From contig CM060880.1 in assembly GCA_030762935.1 (NCBI GenBank), positions 18,779,001-18,843,000 on the forward strand: a stretch of 64,000 nt of DNA, read 5' to 3'. The notes beneath the pieces were generated by a model. That model worked only from the letters and a program-made list of their open reading frames with translations. It was not told where the DNA came from and did not search any database. Below, in pieces: positions 22,889 to 34,625 of this stretch. This DNA is from Hymenopus coronatus. Taxonomy: Eukaryota; Arthropoda; Insecta; Mantodea; Hymenopodidae. Each line of letters begins with the position of its first letter. Position 1 is the first letter of the stretch. Position numbers and translations under genes: made by a program.

Positions 22889-22932
22889 TTGGGTGCAAAG
22901 TCTTGCGCTTACGTTTCATTGTGAATTGGGCT
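22889..22932 (-). repeat. inverted-repeat arm (right)
   Basis: TTGGGTGCAAAGTCTTGCGC, then TTACGTTTCATTGTGAATTGG is the inverse of 21656-21713. The MITE at 22293-22534 lies between the arms and shares a related motif (CATTCACAATAAAGATGAAGC). Confidence 0.6.
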
Positions 22933-24425
22933 AAGTGTGTGACTATTGCGCCATGTAGAGAATGCTGCTACTGCGGATGAGATGTTTTGTGTTCAACTTC
23001 CCAACTCGACGAAGAAGCTGAGACGTGCATAATTCTCGCAGGTACGTCGTTAAGAAAGTAAAGTAACAGTGATGAAAACTGGATAAATTCACATATGTTA
23101 GTAACTCCATAAAGAATTTTAGTACCAATTTATTAGTACCTCATGGATTCGCCTACGTACATTTTAACATTTCCTTCTGGTGTCATAAGCTGTTCTCTGA
23201 TTTACAACATAATCTACAGCATGTTTCAAAACGACATCGCAACAAGAATGATACGTTGTTGTTCATATCCTATGTGATAAGAAAATAGTTTTCAACGGCA
23301 ATAAAAGTATATCAACAAAACACCTCGTGGATTAGGCAGTTAACCAGGAACAAAGCCGCGAGCCTGGCCCACGCTATCGGAGGTAACGCAGGCACATAGG
23401 GAAACAACTATTGGTATGCTTTAGCAGCGTTTTCGGGAACATACCGACATGCTGCACAGTGATTACTGAAATTAGTTTCCTTGTTTTACGAAATCCCGCA
23501 AAAGGATCTACATTTAGTTATTTAGTTTTTCTTCCAACGTACAATTTCATCATAACAGACAATGAATGAAAGGAAATGAGTGGGATACATTTGCCACTAA
23601 TACTATCGTTATGGGGCAATTTAATCATATTACTTATTACTAATCTAGGGGATGAAGGCAAGGAACAAATAAAAACAGATGCAAGAATATTATCAGAAGG
23701 ATTGTAAGTTGTACTCGTTATGAGAAAATACGCGTGTTTTACAGTCAAGAGCAACTTCGTGATTCCTGAGTCATAGGTAGCCTTTGTATGGGTAACTGTC
23801 CTTTGCTCCTTAACCTGAAAGCTAGAATAGGTTTGCTAATAGCGAAAAAGGAGAAACCAGTTTGTTTTCATAACACATGCTTATCAAGAACGCCCCCTGA
23901 AATGTGGGCATGTAGGCAACCCACAGTAATGCATTCTGGGCTGCGTAATCTTAAACTAATGTATTTTTCAATGTTACATAAAATATACCTAGGAGTTTCG
24001 AAGCTGCGACATCAAACTTCGGACCAGTTCAAGTATAAGCTATAAGACTGTTATGTCCGTTCTTTGTTGTTTCGGAACAGCTTGTATGATGTAAACTTTA
24101 GTTGTAATCGTTAGAAAACATGTTCAATGAATACACAAATGAGATTAATGTTATAAACAAATTCCCTATATTTATTTTAAAGATTAAGGAAAACGGCCGA
24201 ACAAAGCTATGTAAAGTATTTTTTGTTGTTTTCTGATTTGCTGTCTCATTTTGAGGCATTTTTGGTAAACTTCTATTTTAGTGTTTCACTAATTTCCAGA
24301 AGAATAAAGACTTCTTAAAATACTCTTGGATAATCAGACAGCGTGGCACAAACTCGGAACACGTATGCCCGCGCAGAACTTCGGCAAAGCTACTCACTGA
24401 TTGGTGATATGTCCAATCAGATTTT
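22933..24425. other. no recognisable feature
   Basis: About 1.5 kb with short unrelated frames (for example plus 23788-24045, 85 codons). I see no splice-flanked conserved exon and no repeat match. Confidence 0.4.
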
Positions 24426-25223
24426 ACTTTCTCTACACGTACTATGCAAATGGTGTATAGAGAATTTGATACTGATATTTCATTGGAAATATACGTTTTA
24501 GGATCCCCTGTATCCAAAAAAGTATTTTTATAAAAAGGTATGTGTTGTCTGTGAACACGATAACTCAAAAACGAGAAGTCGGTAAAATACCAAACTTCGT
24601 AATTAAGTTTCGTATCTGCCAGGGATGCGACACGAAGATTTTGAGAAAAATTCCCCAACCCAAAACTACCCTTTACATGGAAAATATTTCGAACATTTTT
24701 ATTTTCTCAAAAATGGCTATAACGATTTTGATTAAAATGCCGTATATTAAAGATATGTATATGGCAAATAAAATGTGTGTCATGAATTTTCTAGGAATAG
24801 CCTCTAAAGACATCTATTCTGAATGAAGTTTACGTAACTGGCAAACCGCAAGAGACAGACAAAAACTTAGTACACCAAAAATGTAGATCACGTTAAAACA
24901 CGCAATTTATGTCACATAAGTCTTTTTCGTGGAATTTACCATTTCTGAGATATTCCTTGTTATTTGTTTCTGATACGGAAAGTTGTAAACTTCTGGCCCT
25001 GCATAGAAACTGATTTCAACCACATGGAAACCAGCTTTTAAAGGACTTGACAATCGTTTTAGCCTAATCTGTTGTCTTGTTTTTCTTCTACTTACAAGGT
25101 AGTAAGTAATTAAGACAATTTCTGATAATGTTTATCACGATTATCATAGACAGAAAAATATGCTTATTAACAATAATTTGTTACAGCGAAGTATAAAAAA
25201 TCATGTGAATGGAACACATCAGA
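24426..25223 (+). repeat. R1 repeat copy, full length
   Basis: ACTTTCTCTACACG at 24426, 3' hairpin ending CACATCAGA at 25223. The left flank itself reads CAGATTTT, like the right end plus T-run, so this copy may have landed beside an older R1 3' end. The microsatellite is short (GTATGTGTTGTCTGTG). Confidence 0.93.
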
Positions 25224-25676
25224 TTTTGTCAACATTACGAATCTGCATGCACAAACATTTAAACACCGTAAAGCAGGCTAAAAACTGTCAACAGTCCAAA
25301 CGCTTTCGGCCAAACCACCTGATCACCACAACTTCTTATCGATGGGGCGGGCATCGAATCCAGTAAGTTACTATAATAAACATTAGCACATTCTGTTGAA
25401 ATTGCTATGCTGTTCGTCTGCAAACAGAGTTTCTTATCCATTATTCATATGTTGGAATTATGCAAAGCTGGTAGCGATGTGATGATCATGCTTGAAACTG
25501 CCCGTTTGTCCTAGAGGTCAAATTCATGGATGGCATGAAAACCGTATGCGTAGCAAGCAGTTCACAGGTGTACCAACCTTTATAGCTGACCTCTGTCGCT
25601 TTCTCTTTACGCCAATAAGAGGAAGTAACATCAGTGAAGAGTTCGTACAAGCTTGGGACTTACGTAAAAACAAAAA
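25224..25676. other. no recognisable feature
   Basis: Small overlapping frames on both strands, none recognisable. Confidence 0.4.
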
Positions 25677-25850
25677 TCTAAGTGTCCCATTCACATGGCT
25701 TTCTCTACCTATTCTGCAACAAACTATTCTCACAAAAGCTTATTCCAATCTCTACTCTATGTTAATCGAAAAATTATTTTATTACTTAGTTCCTTCTAAG
25801 CAGAAAGAAATAAAACGAAATAAGGGAGTATAATTGGTTAAAATGATATT
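25677..25850 (-). repeat. R1 3'-end fragment, first unit of a head-to-tail array
   Basis: The 3' hairpin at 25677 (TCTAAGTGTCCCATTCACATG) runs to TAAAATGATATT, where the next copy begins. About 175 bp remain. Confidence 0.85.
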
Positions 25851-25856
25851 TACAAA

Positions 25857-26677
25857 TCTGATGTGTTCCATTCACGTGACTTTCTCTACATCTCTGCAAC
25901 AAATTATTGCTTCTGTTTACTTTATGCTAAACGAGAAAAAAATTAGCAGAAACAGTCCTATTACTTGCTTTCTTGTAAGTAGAAGGAAAATAAGGGAGTA
26001 CCATAGGTTAAAGTGAGTGTTGTCATGTGGCTGAAGTTCTTTTGTTTGTATGGCCACGAGTTGACAAATTCTCGTATGAGGAAAGTATAAGTTTTTCAAA
26101 GCTGAAACCAAAAACAAGGAATATCTCAAAAACGATCATCTCCACGAAAAAATGTATGTAACATAAATTGTGTGTTTTAACGTGCTCTACATTTTTGTTG
26201 CGTTTTTATCCATCTCTTACGGTTTAGCAGTTATGCAAAATTCCGTAAAATTCATCAGAATAAAGTAGTCTTCAGAGGTTATTCCCAGAAAATTCAAGAT
26301 ATACATTTTATTTGTCAGGTAAATATCTTTAATTTACGATATTTAATCGAAATCGTTAGTCATTTGTGAGCAAATAAACATTTTCGAAAAAAGTTCCATG
26401 TAAAGGGTAGTTGGGGGTGGGGGGATTTTTTTCAAAATCTTCGTGTCGTATCTCTGGAATGTACTAAACTTCAATATCAAGTTTGGTATTTTAGCGACTT
26501 TTCGTTTTTAGATATCGTGTTCTCGGACACACACACACATGAACCTTTTTCTGAAAATGCTTTTTTTTGGATTCAGGGGGTCTCAAAACATATATTTCCA
26601 GTAAAATCTCGGTATCGAATTTTTGGGTGGAGTGCAAAAACTTCTCTAGGCGCTTACATAGTACGTATAGAGAAAGT
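25857..26677 (-). repeat. R1 repeat copy, full length, second unit
   Basis: TCTGATGTGTTCCATTCACG at 25857 to GTATAGAGAAAGT at 26665-26677. The AC run is short (26527-26538). The hairpin near 26645 has lost part of one arm. Confidence 0.92.
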
Positions 26678-26829
26678 AAAAAGCTGTCAGCTATGTGGTG
26701 CGATTGAAATGCCCCCCCCCCTTATTTTACATGATCAGGATGAACTAAAAGGTAAACGACTTCCCATTTGAGAAAAGTCAAACGTATTGAAATTTCTAAA
26801 ACCAATAAAATGGAATATCTCGAAAACGG

Positions 26830-27157
26830 AAATGGAAATGGCGTGTTATTTATGGACGCTCTTTAATTACTATGGTCCTCAGCGTCCCATTCTAAATTGG
26901 GCGTGAAAGACCGCTTAATTTTGCTCAGAGGCCTCTCTATTAGGCTTGAGGTTCTTTTTACACGCGACCAAAGAAAACGAATGGACTGTATAGCAATTAT
27001 CAGGTTTAACGAGTCAAAAATTTAAACGTCGTCAAGCTAACGGAATTCTACTGTACTACTTAATTTTCTACATATATTATGCAAGAAAGCAGCTTTACTT
27101 CTCTTCCGAAGGAACCCATGCTAAGGATTTTTACACCCGAAAATCCATCGTCATTTG
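26830..27157 (-). repeat. SINE-A inserted in R1, with foreign central segment
   Basis: Flanked by TCGAAAACGG (26820-26829) and TCGAAAATGG (27158-27167), a 10-bp duplication with one mismatch. The body is standard except that the part containing TACGGCACGTAAAAG is replaced by about 128 bp of unrelated sequence (26962-27089). The tRNA-like head is truncated. Confidence 0.8.
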
Positions 27158-27574
27158 TCGAAAATGGTTAACGGATATGACATATTCCGTTTTAATGATA
27201 TCTACATTTGTTGTGCAGCAAGATTTTGTCCATCTCCTACGGCTACAGCAATGCAAAAATCATCCAGAATGAAGATTTCACAGAACACTCCCAGTAAATT
27301 AAAGATATACACTTTATTGTTCATGTAAATATCTTTAACAGATGGCCTTTTAGTCAAAATCGTTAGAGCCATTTTTGACAAAAATCTAAAATTTCGAAAA
27401 ATGCTCCAAGTAAAAGATGGTTGGTTTGGGAAATTTTCTTGAAAGTATTCATGTCGCATCCTTGGAAGGTAGTGAACTTAAATACTATGTTAGTATTTAA
27501 TGGATGGTTTGTTTTTGAGTTATAATGCTGCCCCCCCATACACGCGCGCGCGCGCGGACCTTTTTAAGAAAATA

Positions 27575-27575
<1 letters not shown>

Positions 27576-27626
<51 letters not shown>

Positions 27627-27627
27627 G
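27576..27627. repeat. (ATT)n microsatellite inside R1
   Basis: Perfect TTA/ATT run of about 52 bp. It lies just beyond the AC/GC site, where other copies carry a T-run (GCTTTTTTTGG). Confidence 0.97.
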
Positions 27628-27721
27628 AGCAGTGTAAAAATATATATTTCCTGTTATCTAATTTTTGAATAACACCTTCTCTACTTACTAAGAACATTGT
27701 ACGTACAGATAGAGAAGATAA

Positions 27722-27838
27722 AAATGCTTCTTTTGAATCTCCTCAAAACATGTATTTCCAGTGATATTTTGGTATCGAATTTTAGTGGAATTCAATTCCT
27801 TCTTTCCATTGTGCATTGTACATACAGGTACAGAAAGT
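27722..27838 (-). repeat. R1 5'-end fragment, fourth unit
   Basis: TCAAAACATGTATTTCCAGTG, then GGTATCGAATTTTAGTGG to AGGTACAGAAAGT. It directly follows the preceding copy's 5' end. Confidence 0.8.
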
Positions 27839-28123
27839 AAAAAGTTGGGTGGTCGTTTATATCTTACAGCAATTGAGAAAATATGTTGATTTAACGAGCT
27901 TTAACATATCTCATGAAACAGATATGCATCTCAGGAAATCCTAAAATTAAACTTTTAGTCTTTGCAGCAGATGGACCTCGCACTCATGAGTAATATAACA
28001 CTAACCTCATTTGCAGTATCTTGAAATGTTTGTGAACACGTCTGATGGGAAGTAAGATTCCCGAAGCTAATTGCACAAATGTAGCAATGTCAACCACAAT
28101 TTAGTCGAGTTTAAACCTAAAAA
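27839..28123. other. spacer, nothing recognised
   Basis: It begins with weak R1-middle similarity (TTGGGTGGTCG...ATTTAACGAGC), otherwise unassigned. Confidence 0.35.
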
Positions 28124-28969
28124 TATTATGTGTTCCATTCACATGACTTTCTCTACATCTCTGCAACAAATTATTGTAAAAAAAAAAGCTTATGTTTCTA
28201 TTTGCTTCATGAAATAGAGAAAAAATTAGAAGAAATAGTCTTATTACTTGCTCCCTTGTAAGTAGAAGCGATATAAGTGAGCAGCATAGTCAAAAGCTGG
28301 TTGCTATGTGACTGAAGTTTCTTTGTTTGTATGGACAGGAGTTGGCAAATTCCTGTATGAGAAAAGTATACGTTTTTTAAAGCTGAAACCAAAAATAAGG
28401 AATATACTAAAAACGATCAACTCCACGAAAAAAAGGTTATATAACATAAATTGTGTGTTTTAATGTGCTCTACATTTTTGTGTGGTAAGTTTTAGTCTAT
28501 TTCTTTCGGTTTAGCAGTTAAGCAAAATTCCGTAAACTTTATCCAGAATAAAGTAGTCTTCAGAGGCTATTCCCAGAAAATTCAACATATACATATTATT
28601 TGTCAGGTAAGTACCTTTAATATACGATATTTTAATCAAAATCGTCAGAGCCATTTTTGAGAAAATCAAAATTTTCGAAAAAAGTTCCATGTAAAGGGTA
28701 GTTGGGGGTGGGGGATTTTCTTGAAAATCTTCGTGTCGCATCCTTGCAAGATACCAAACTTAAATACCAAGTGTGGTATTTAACGATCTTTTACGTTTTT
28801 GAGCTATGCTGCCCACACGCACACACACACGGACATTTTTCTAAAAATGCTTTTTTTGGATTCAGGTGGTCTCAAAACATGTATTTCCGGTGAAATCTCG
28901 GTATCGCATTTTTGGATGCATTACAATATCTTCTCTATACACTATGTACGTAGTATGTATAGAGAAAGT
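28124..28969 (-). repeat. R1 repeat copy, full length
   Basis: Very clean copy: TTATGTGTTCCATTCACATG at the left and GTATAGAGAAAGT at 28957-28969. The hairpin CTATACACTATGTACGTAG is intact and the AC run short. Useful as a reference for the family. Confidence 0.94.
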
Positions 28970-29365
28970 AAGAAGTTGCTTAGTATTATGTTATTTTGAG
29001 GTTAAAGATAAGGCCTCTAACACAACATAGTGGTCTTCATCACTTGGTATGTTTCCACGACCTTTGCAATGCTACGCGAGAAAACGTGAGAACCTAGCCT
29101 TTAGCCAGCAACACCCTGGTTTTTATCTCCAGAAACATATTATATTTGCTATATTTGGCTGTGAAGCGGCAGTAACCTTCGACGAAAGATAACCTCATGC
29201 GCTATCGCGTATGCTTTTAGATAACAAACGTCAAGACATCTTGCTTTTGAGTTATGTTTTCCTTTCCTAGTCAACCGGACCAGCAAACAGCTTCAACACG
29301 AGATCATCACGGATCAAAAGCAAGCGAATTTCAAGAAACACAATTTGCGTTGTTACATTAAAAAA
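28970..29365. other. no recognisable feature
   Basis: No gene or repeat family assigned. Confidence 0.4.
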
Positions 29366-30183
29366 TCTGATGTGTTCCATTCCCAAAATCGAGAAAAAAT
29401 TGGCAGTAAGATACTTATTACCTGCTTTCTCGTAAGTAGAAGGAAAATAAGGGAATGCATTAGGCTAAATCGATAGTCAAATCTTTTAAAAGCTGGTTGC
29501 TATGTGATTGAAGTACCTTTGTATAGACAGAAGTTGCTAAATTTCCGTATGAGAAAAGTATAAGTGCTTTAAAGCTGAAACTAATACCAAGGCATATCTC
29601 AAAAACGGCCAAATCCACGAAAAAAAATGTATATAACAAACTTGTGTGTTTTAGCGAGCTCTACATTTTATGTCTGTTAAGTTTTTGTCTATCCCTTACG
29701 GTTAATCAGTTATGCAAACTTCTGCAAAATTCTTCCAGAATAAAGTAATCTTTAGAGGCTACTCCCAGAAAATTGAAGATATGCATTTTATTTGTCACAT
29801 AAATACCTTAAATATAAGCGAGTTTAATCAAAATCGTCACACGTTTTTGAGTAAATGAAAATTTTCCGACATTTTTCCTTGTAAAGGGTACTTTGGGGTG
29901 GGAGGATTTTTCTCAAAAGCTTCGTATCGCATCACTGGAAGATACTAAACTTAAACACCAAGTTTGGTATTTTAACGAGTTTTCGTTTTTGAGTTATCGT
30001 GTTCATGGACACACACACACACGCGCGCGCGCGCGCGCGCGCGCGGACCTTTTTCTGCAAATACTTTTTTTTGATACAGAGGAACCTAAATCGTGTATTT
30101 GCGGTGAAATTTCGGTATCGAATTGTTGGGTAGAATGCAATGCCTTCTCTATACACTTTGTACATAGTACGTGTAGAGAAAGC
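29366..30183 (-). repeat. R1 repeat copy with (AC)n(GC)n
   Basis: It starts TCTGATGTGTTCCATTCCC and then jumps to AAATCGAGAAAAAATTGG, a deletion of roughly 70 bp that removes the subterminal inverse repeat. The 5' terminus is GTGTAGAGAAAGC at 30183. The GC run at 30022-30045 makes a long open frame that is not a gene. Confidence 0.9.
30009..30045. repeat. (AC)n(GC)n microsatellite inside R1
   Basis: Compound AC then CG run at the standard R1 position. Confidence 0.97.
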
Positions 30184-32084
30184 AAAAACCAAGATAATCA
30201 TCACGTGCGTTCGCAACATTTTATAATTTTTAGCTATCTTATATTATTATTTAATATAAACATTCATATGTTACCAAGAGCATTCAAGAAATACAACTTT
30301 TATTGTTACAATAGGAAATATGGTCCTATTGCGTTACACATCAGAGGCGTTCACAACATTTTACGCCTTATTTTCTCGTATTTAATGTAATCATATAGAG
30401 GTATACCCATAAGTTATCTGACAACCAGTCTTCGGCACGATGGATTTTTTTTTAAATATAGGTTGCTCGTTCCTTCTAGACGAATCACCTTCCGCAAAGA
30501 TACGGTGAGCTAGCCCACCCATGATAAACAGGCCAAATAGTTTGTTACAATAATAAACAACTCTGCTTCCTTATGATTAAGTATATGTATGTACACAGTA
30601 CTTGGGAGAGAAAGTAAAAAATGTGTTTTATTTCACAGCTCTAACATTTTGATTAAATGCAAAAAGTCTGCGATTCTGACATGACAGGCTAAGGAGTGCT
30701 GCACACCATTTGTAAAACCTTACAGCAACGAGCAGTTGTTATAATTTGACGTGCCCAGAACGCTTTAACACTATTCGACAAGGAATATATCAGGGATATC
30801 AATGAGAGTAATTTAACATGGAAGTTGTGAACAGCTATTTAATTTTCAATTGTTTAACAAATGTTATGTATTTGAAGGTTACCACCGTTAGTTTCAAAGT
30901 CCTAGACACTACCATGTTCTCAGAATACAAGGTGCGAACTATTGATACCACTTAACAGGATATCCAATGTCGATTCGATAATTTTTTATTTGTCTGATTT
31001 ATCCCTGCTATGCCAAGCACCGAAAAAGCAATCATATATCCACAAAGAATGTCGATATCGGCGTATCAATATTAGTACACATTATCAGTGTCGTGTCTGT
31101 CGAATAGTGTCAATTATTTCTATTTACAACCACTAGAAGGACACTCAAGTGTTTTCCTTATTGGCTCTGTTTCGATTCCATATCCAACCTTCATCTTTGG
31201 TCATAATCTCCCCAACGAAGAACGGGTGGATGAGAAGGTTGGCAGGTGACTTTTTGGCGCCAAAACACTGTTGTTAAACGTTAAAAGAGTTTAAAGTACG
31301 TATGCTACTTTAGTTTCCAGTTGGATTCTCCTTCAAAGCCTTCAATGGAGTTAATTTCCAGGTCGACATCACATTTCACTGCTGAACAACAAGCTGGTCC
31401 ACACACCAGGCGTCTGATTATGAATCGCTTTGCTCCCGAGGAAGGCTCCAGCTAATGTGAAGTATTCCAGGGAGTCCACGGTAAAAGCTGTAGGTTCCCT
31501 CATTCCGTCGCCATCCTACCATCGGAGGCCTGCAGAGTGCTTAAAGCTAAAACGAAAAATGGGTCTTCGCTTGTCTAGAAGAATTTCTCCTAAGTTTCTG
31601 GAAGCGTCGGACACAGTCACTTTCTATATCTACTACAGCAGGATATCCAAAGTTATCCGAGACTTCCACCTGTTATAAAATACAATTACTATCGTATTTT
31701 CTTTTCCTTTTTGTTTTATTCTCCCTTTTCCTTTTTCCGCTTGCCATGGGAAACGGTGCTACAAAAGAATGCGTGCACATTTGTGAGAATACCTAGCATT
31801 AAGCATAATTAAATAGCAAGTTTTAATTTGAATACAACGAGGTTCAAAGTTGCTAAGTGAAAACACCATAGCTTTAAAATGCACATAAAACAATATAGAG
31901 TTCATTAAAACTGTATCGCTTCGCTTATTTTCGAATCGTTAGCCGAATCTGAAATAGTCTGTTGTAAATTTATATTTTCCGAGTGCGTCATCTGACAGAC
32001 TTTTTTAAAGTTCGTGATTCCCTCCCCCTTTTCACGTATGTGGACCCAAAAATAGTCATGTCTGGAACGCCAAATTCGTCTTTA
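30184..32084. other. mostly unassigned; R1 tip near 30585-30620
   Basis: TATGTATGTACACAGTAC...GAGAGAAAGTAAAA near 30585-30620 is a likely R1 5' tip. The remaining 1.8 kb holds short frames only. The plus frame 31430-31678 has no recognised domain. Confidence 0.4.
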
Positions 32085-32400
32085 GTCAGCCGGTCCCCAC
32101 GGCCGCGCTCGCCAAGGCGTTCCGCTTTGGTGCTTCGTAGCGCTGGGGATCGTGGGTTCGAGTCCCGCCTTGGGCATGGGTGTTATATGTTTGTGTTTAT
32201 GTGTGTTGTAAAAGTAAGAAAACAGCAATCCAGTAATACTACAGAAAAACAAGATAAAAACATAGGTAAACAAAAAAGTATGGTATACAGTGCTGGAGTC
32301 TCGATCAGACTCCGGTACCGTATTAAAAAAAAAACACAGCAACGCACCTGTGTCCACCATCCACGATACAGTTGTGTAGCGCCAGCAAGTTGTCACGAGT
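32085..32400 (+). repeat. SINE-E, tRNA-derived
   Basis: B box GGTTCGAGTCC at 32155-32165 in a GC-rich tRNA-like head (GGCCGCGCTCGCCAAGGC, then GTAGCGCTGGGGATCGTG), followed by CGCCTTGGGCATGGG. The minus-strand frame gives the peptide AGLEPTIPS, a common by-product of translating tRNA-type B boxes. Its end is uncertain, and only one copy was seen. Confidence 0.6.
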
Positions 32401-32498
32401 TCTAAATCTTAATATTACTAACCCATATGATGAATAATCATAGTCAGATACATAAGTTTGGCTTCTTCAACAACAAACTATCCATGTTAACTAAAAAA

Positions 32499-33172
32499 TC
32501 TGATGTGGCCCATTCACACAAGTTTCTCTAGCTGTTCCATATACAACTATTCTTACAAAAGATTATTCTTTTATATACTTTATGCTAATCGAGATAACTA
32601 TAGCAGAGATGGTGTTATTACTTCCTTTTTTGTAGAAGGAAAACAAGGGGATACATTAGGCTAAAGGGATCCTCAAATCTTTGAAAAGTTGATCGCTAAG
32701 TGAAACAATTGGGGTTAGGTTTTATTTGCATGGTCCCGTTTAAGAATGAATGCTCAAAATTGAAACAAATAGCAAGAAATATCTCGAAATTTGTCAACCC
32801 TACACGAAAAATATACCTGACAAATTATGTATTTTAACGAGATCTACATTTTTGAATGCTTTTGTCTACGTCTTACGGTTTAACCGCTATGCAAAATTCT
32901 GCAAAACTCTCCAGAGTAAGGAGTTCTTTAGAGGCTATTCCCAGAAAATTCAAGATTATATTTTAATTGGAATGTAAGTAGCTTTAATGTACAGGATTTT
33001 AATCAAAATCGTTGAGCCGTTTTTTTAGTAAATCAAAATTTTCGAATTTTTTTCCAGTAAAGGGTAGTTTGTGGTGGGGAGATTTTCTTGAAAAGCTTCG
33101 TGTCGCATCCTTGGAAGATACCAAACGTAAATACCAAGTATTAACGGTCTTTTCGTTTTTGAGCTATGCTGT
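32499..33172 (-). repeat. R1 copy, left half of an inverted pair
   Basis: The 3' end is at 32499 (TCTGATGTGGCCCATTCAC). It runs to GAGCTATGCTGTCCATC at about 33172, just short of the microsatellite. The sequence then switches to R1 in the opposite orientation. Confidence 0.9.
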
Positions 33173-33660
33173 CCATCTTTTTATTCTGGATGAATTTTGC
33201 CGAAATTTGCTTATCTGCTAAACCGTAAGAGAAAGAAAGAAAAAAAAAACAAAAAAAACCTACTGCACAAAAAATATACATTTCGTCAAAACACTCAACT
33301 TATGTCCTTTACGTTTTTGTTGTGGAGGTAACCATTTCCGAGATATTCCTTGTTATTGGTTTTAATTGTATAGTACTTCTACTTTTCTCAGACAGGAAGT
33401 GTCCGTTTTTCTTTTGTTTTACTCCTGGCCAAGCAAGAAGCGATTTGCAACGACAATCGCATAACGATATAAACATTTGAGTATCACTTTAGCATAGCGC
33501 ATTCCTTTAGTTCCCATCTACTTATAAGTAACTTTGTAAGTAATAAGGACATTCTACTAATGCTTATCTCGATTAGTATGGTATAGAAAAAAGAATAACT
33601 TTTGTAATAAGTCTGTTTGTAGAACAGCTAGAGAAAGTCATGCGAGAGTATCACATCAGA
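33173..33660 (+). repeat. R1 copy, right half of an inverted pair
   Basis: It starts TTTTTATTCTGGATGAATTTTG (middle of R1) and ends at the 3' hairpin TATCACATCAGA at 33660. Both halves are 5' truncated and point their 3' ends outward. Confidence 0.9.
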
Positions 33661-34168
33661 TCTTTTTTAATGAAATGCAGGAGAATGGTCACTAACAAAG
33701 AAGTGAAATGGAGGAAGTGAATAAAAGCTGTGAATAGCGAAGGTAAGTGTTTGCAGAGACTAGACGAGGAAGTTGCATAAAGGCTAACAAGGACGATAAT
33801 CTTCCCCTCGTGTTCGTTAGCATGCCAAGACAATTCTTGTCCATTAACACGCGCCTAAAGCAACTGGCAAACACAAACTCACAACACGACAACGAAATGA
33901 GCATTAACTCACTAACTCTAACTACATTTGTTTACCTGCTAACGGTTTGTATTTCACTTCTACAAGGGCGACAATGGACATTTTTAGAAATCCATGTTTC
34001 TAAAACCAATTTCAACCTTTTTTGTAACTACTTTCGCATGATTTGTGAGTTGGCTGCCGTGTATTTTTTTTCGTTTATTCTAATAGTTTGTTGATTACCA
34101 TCATTTAAAGATTTTATGTTCAACCAAAAATGAATTTGAATAGAAAACATTTTTGGGCTATGGCTTTT
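33661..34168. other. no recognisable feature
   Basis: A 115-codon plus frame (33747-34094) has a hydrophobic C-terminal half and no domain I recognise. An overlapping minus frame also exists. It is probably non-coding. Confidence 0.35.
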
Positions 34169-34505
34169 ACTTTCTCTAGCAGTATGTACAATGTGCGTAG
34201 TAGACAAGTTATTGCATTCCACCAAAAAATTAGATGGCGATATGTTATCGGAAGTACATGTTTTGAGCACCCCTGCAATAGTAATAATAATAATTATTAT
34301 TATTCTAAAAACAGGCTTTTTGGAAAATGTACATGTGTGTATGTGTGTGTGTGTGTGTGTTGGCAATATGACTCAAAAATGAAAAGTTTGTTAAATACCA
34401 AACTTGGTATTAAGGTTTAACACCTTCCAAGGTTCCAACACGAAGATTTTTAGGAAAAACCCCCACATCAATAAATACTATTTAAATGAAACTTTTTTCG
34501 AAAAT
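34169..34505 (+). repeat. R1 5'-half copy with (GT)n
   Basis: ACTTTCTCTAGCAG at 34169, CACCAAAAAATTAGATGGCG, (ATT)n-like run at 34285-34305, (GT)n near 34335-34360, palindrome ACCAAACTTGGTATTAAGG. It stops in the C-rich/CGAAAATTTT region. Confidence 0.85.
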
Positions 34506-34625
34506 TTTTCGCTCCGGTCTTGAATTATCGACAAGATGAAAACACTCCAGGTATTACTATTGACAATTTTCACTGTCTAACTTCATTGTTGTAATAAAAA
34601 TAACTAGATGATAGATTTTAAAAAA

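Larger units (their letters stand above)
26681..27719 (-). repeat. R1 copy, third unit, split by SINE-A
   Basis: R1 sequence 26681-26829 stops at CTCGAAAACGG and resumes at 27158 with TCGAAAATGG. The two parts align as one copy, 3' truncated, with its 5' terminus at 27719 (AGATAGAGAAGAT). (CG)n and (ATT)n sit at the microsatellite site. Confidence 0.85.

Noticed and set aside
25677..30183. A CRISPR-like array, suggested by many repeats in series.
   Set aside because: Units are about 0.8 kb and unequal, with no short regular repeats and spacers. The window is eukaryotic.
29893..30390. A 165-codon frame, and similar frames in many R1 copies giving the same peptide pieces (SLEDTKLKYQVWY, ISVSNFWVE, MALTILTK).
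   Set aside because: The similarity is explained by shared R1 DNA. The pieces appear on both strands and in different frames, cross the microsatellite and break differently in each copy. I see no sign of protein-level selection.
32082..32396. A 104-codon minus-strand frame containing AGLEPTIPS.
   Set aside because: That peptide is a well-known by-product of translating tRNA-type B boxes, and the frame lies within SINE-E.
33747..34094. A 115-codon frame with hydrophobic stretches, considered as a membrane protein.
   Set aside because: There is an opposite-strand frame over the same bases, no known motif and no supporting context. It may be chance in AT-rich DNA.
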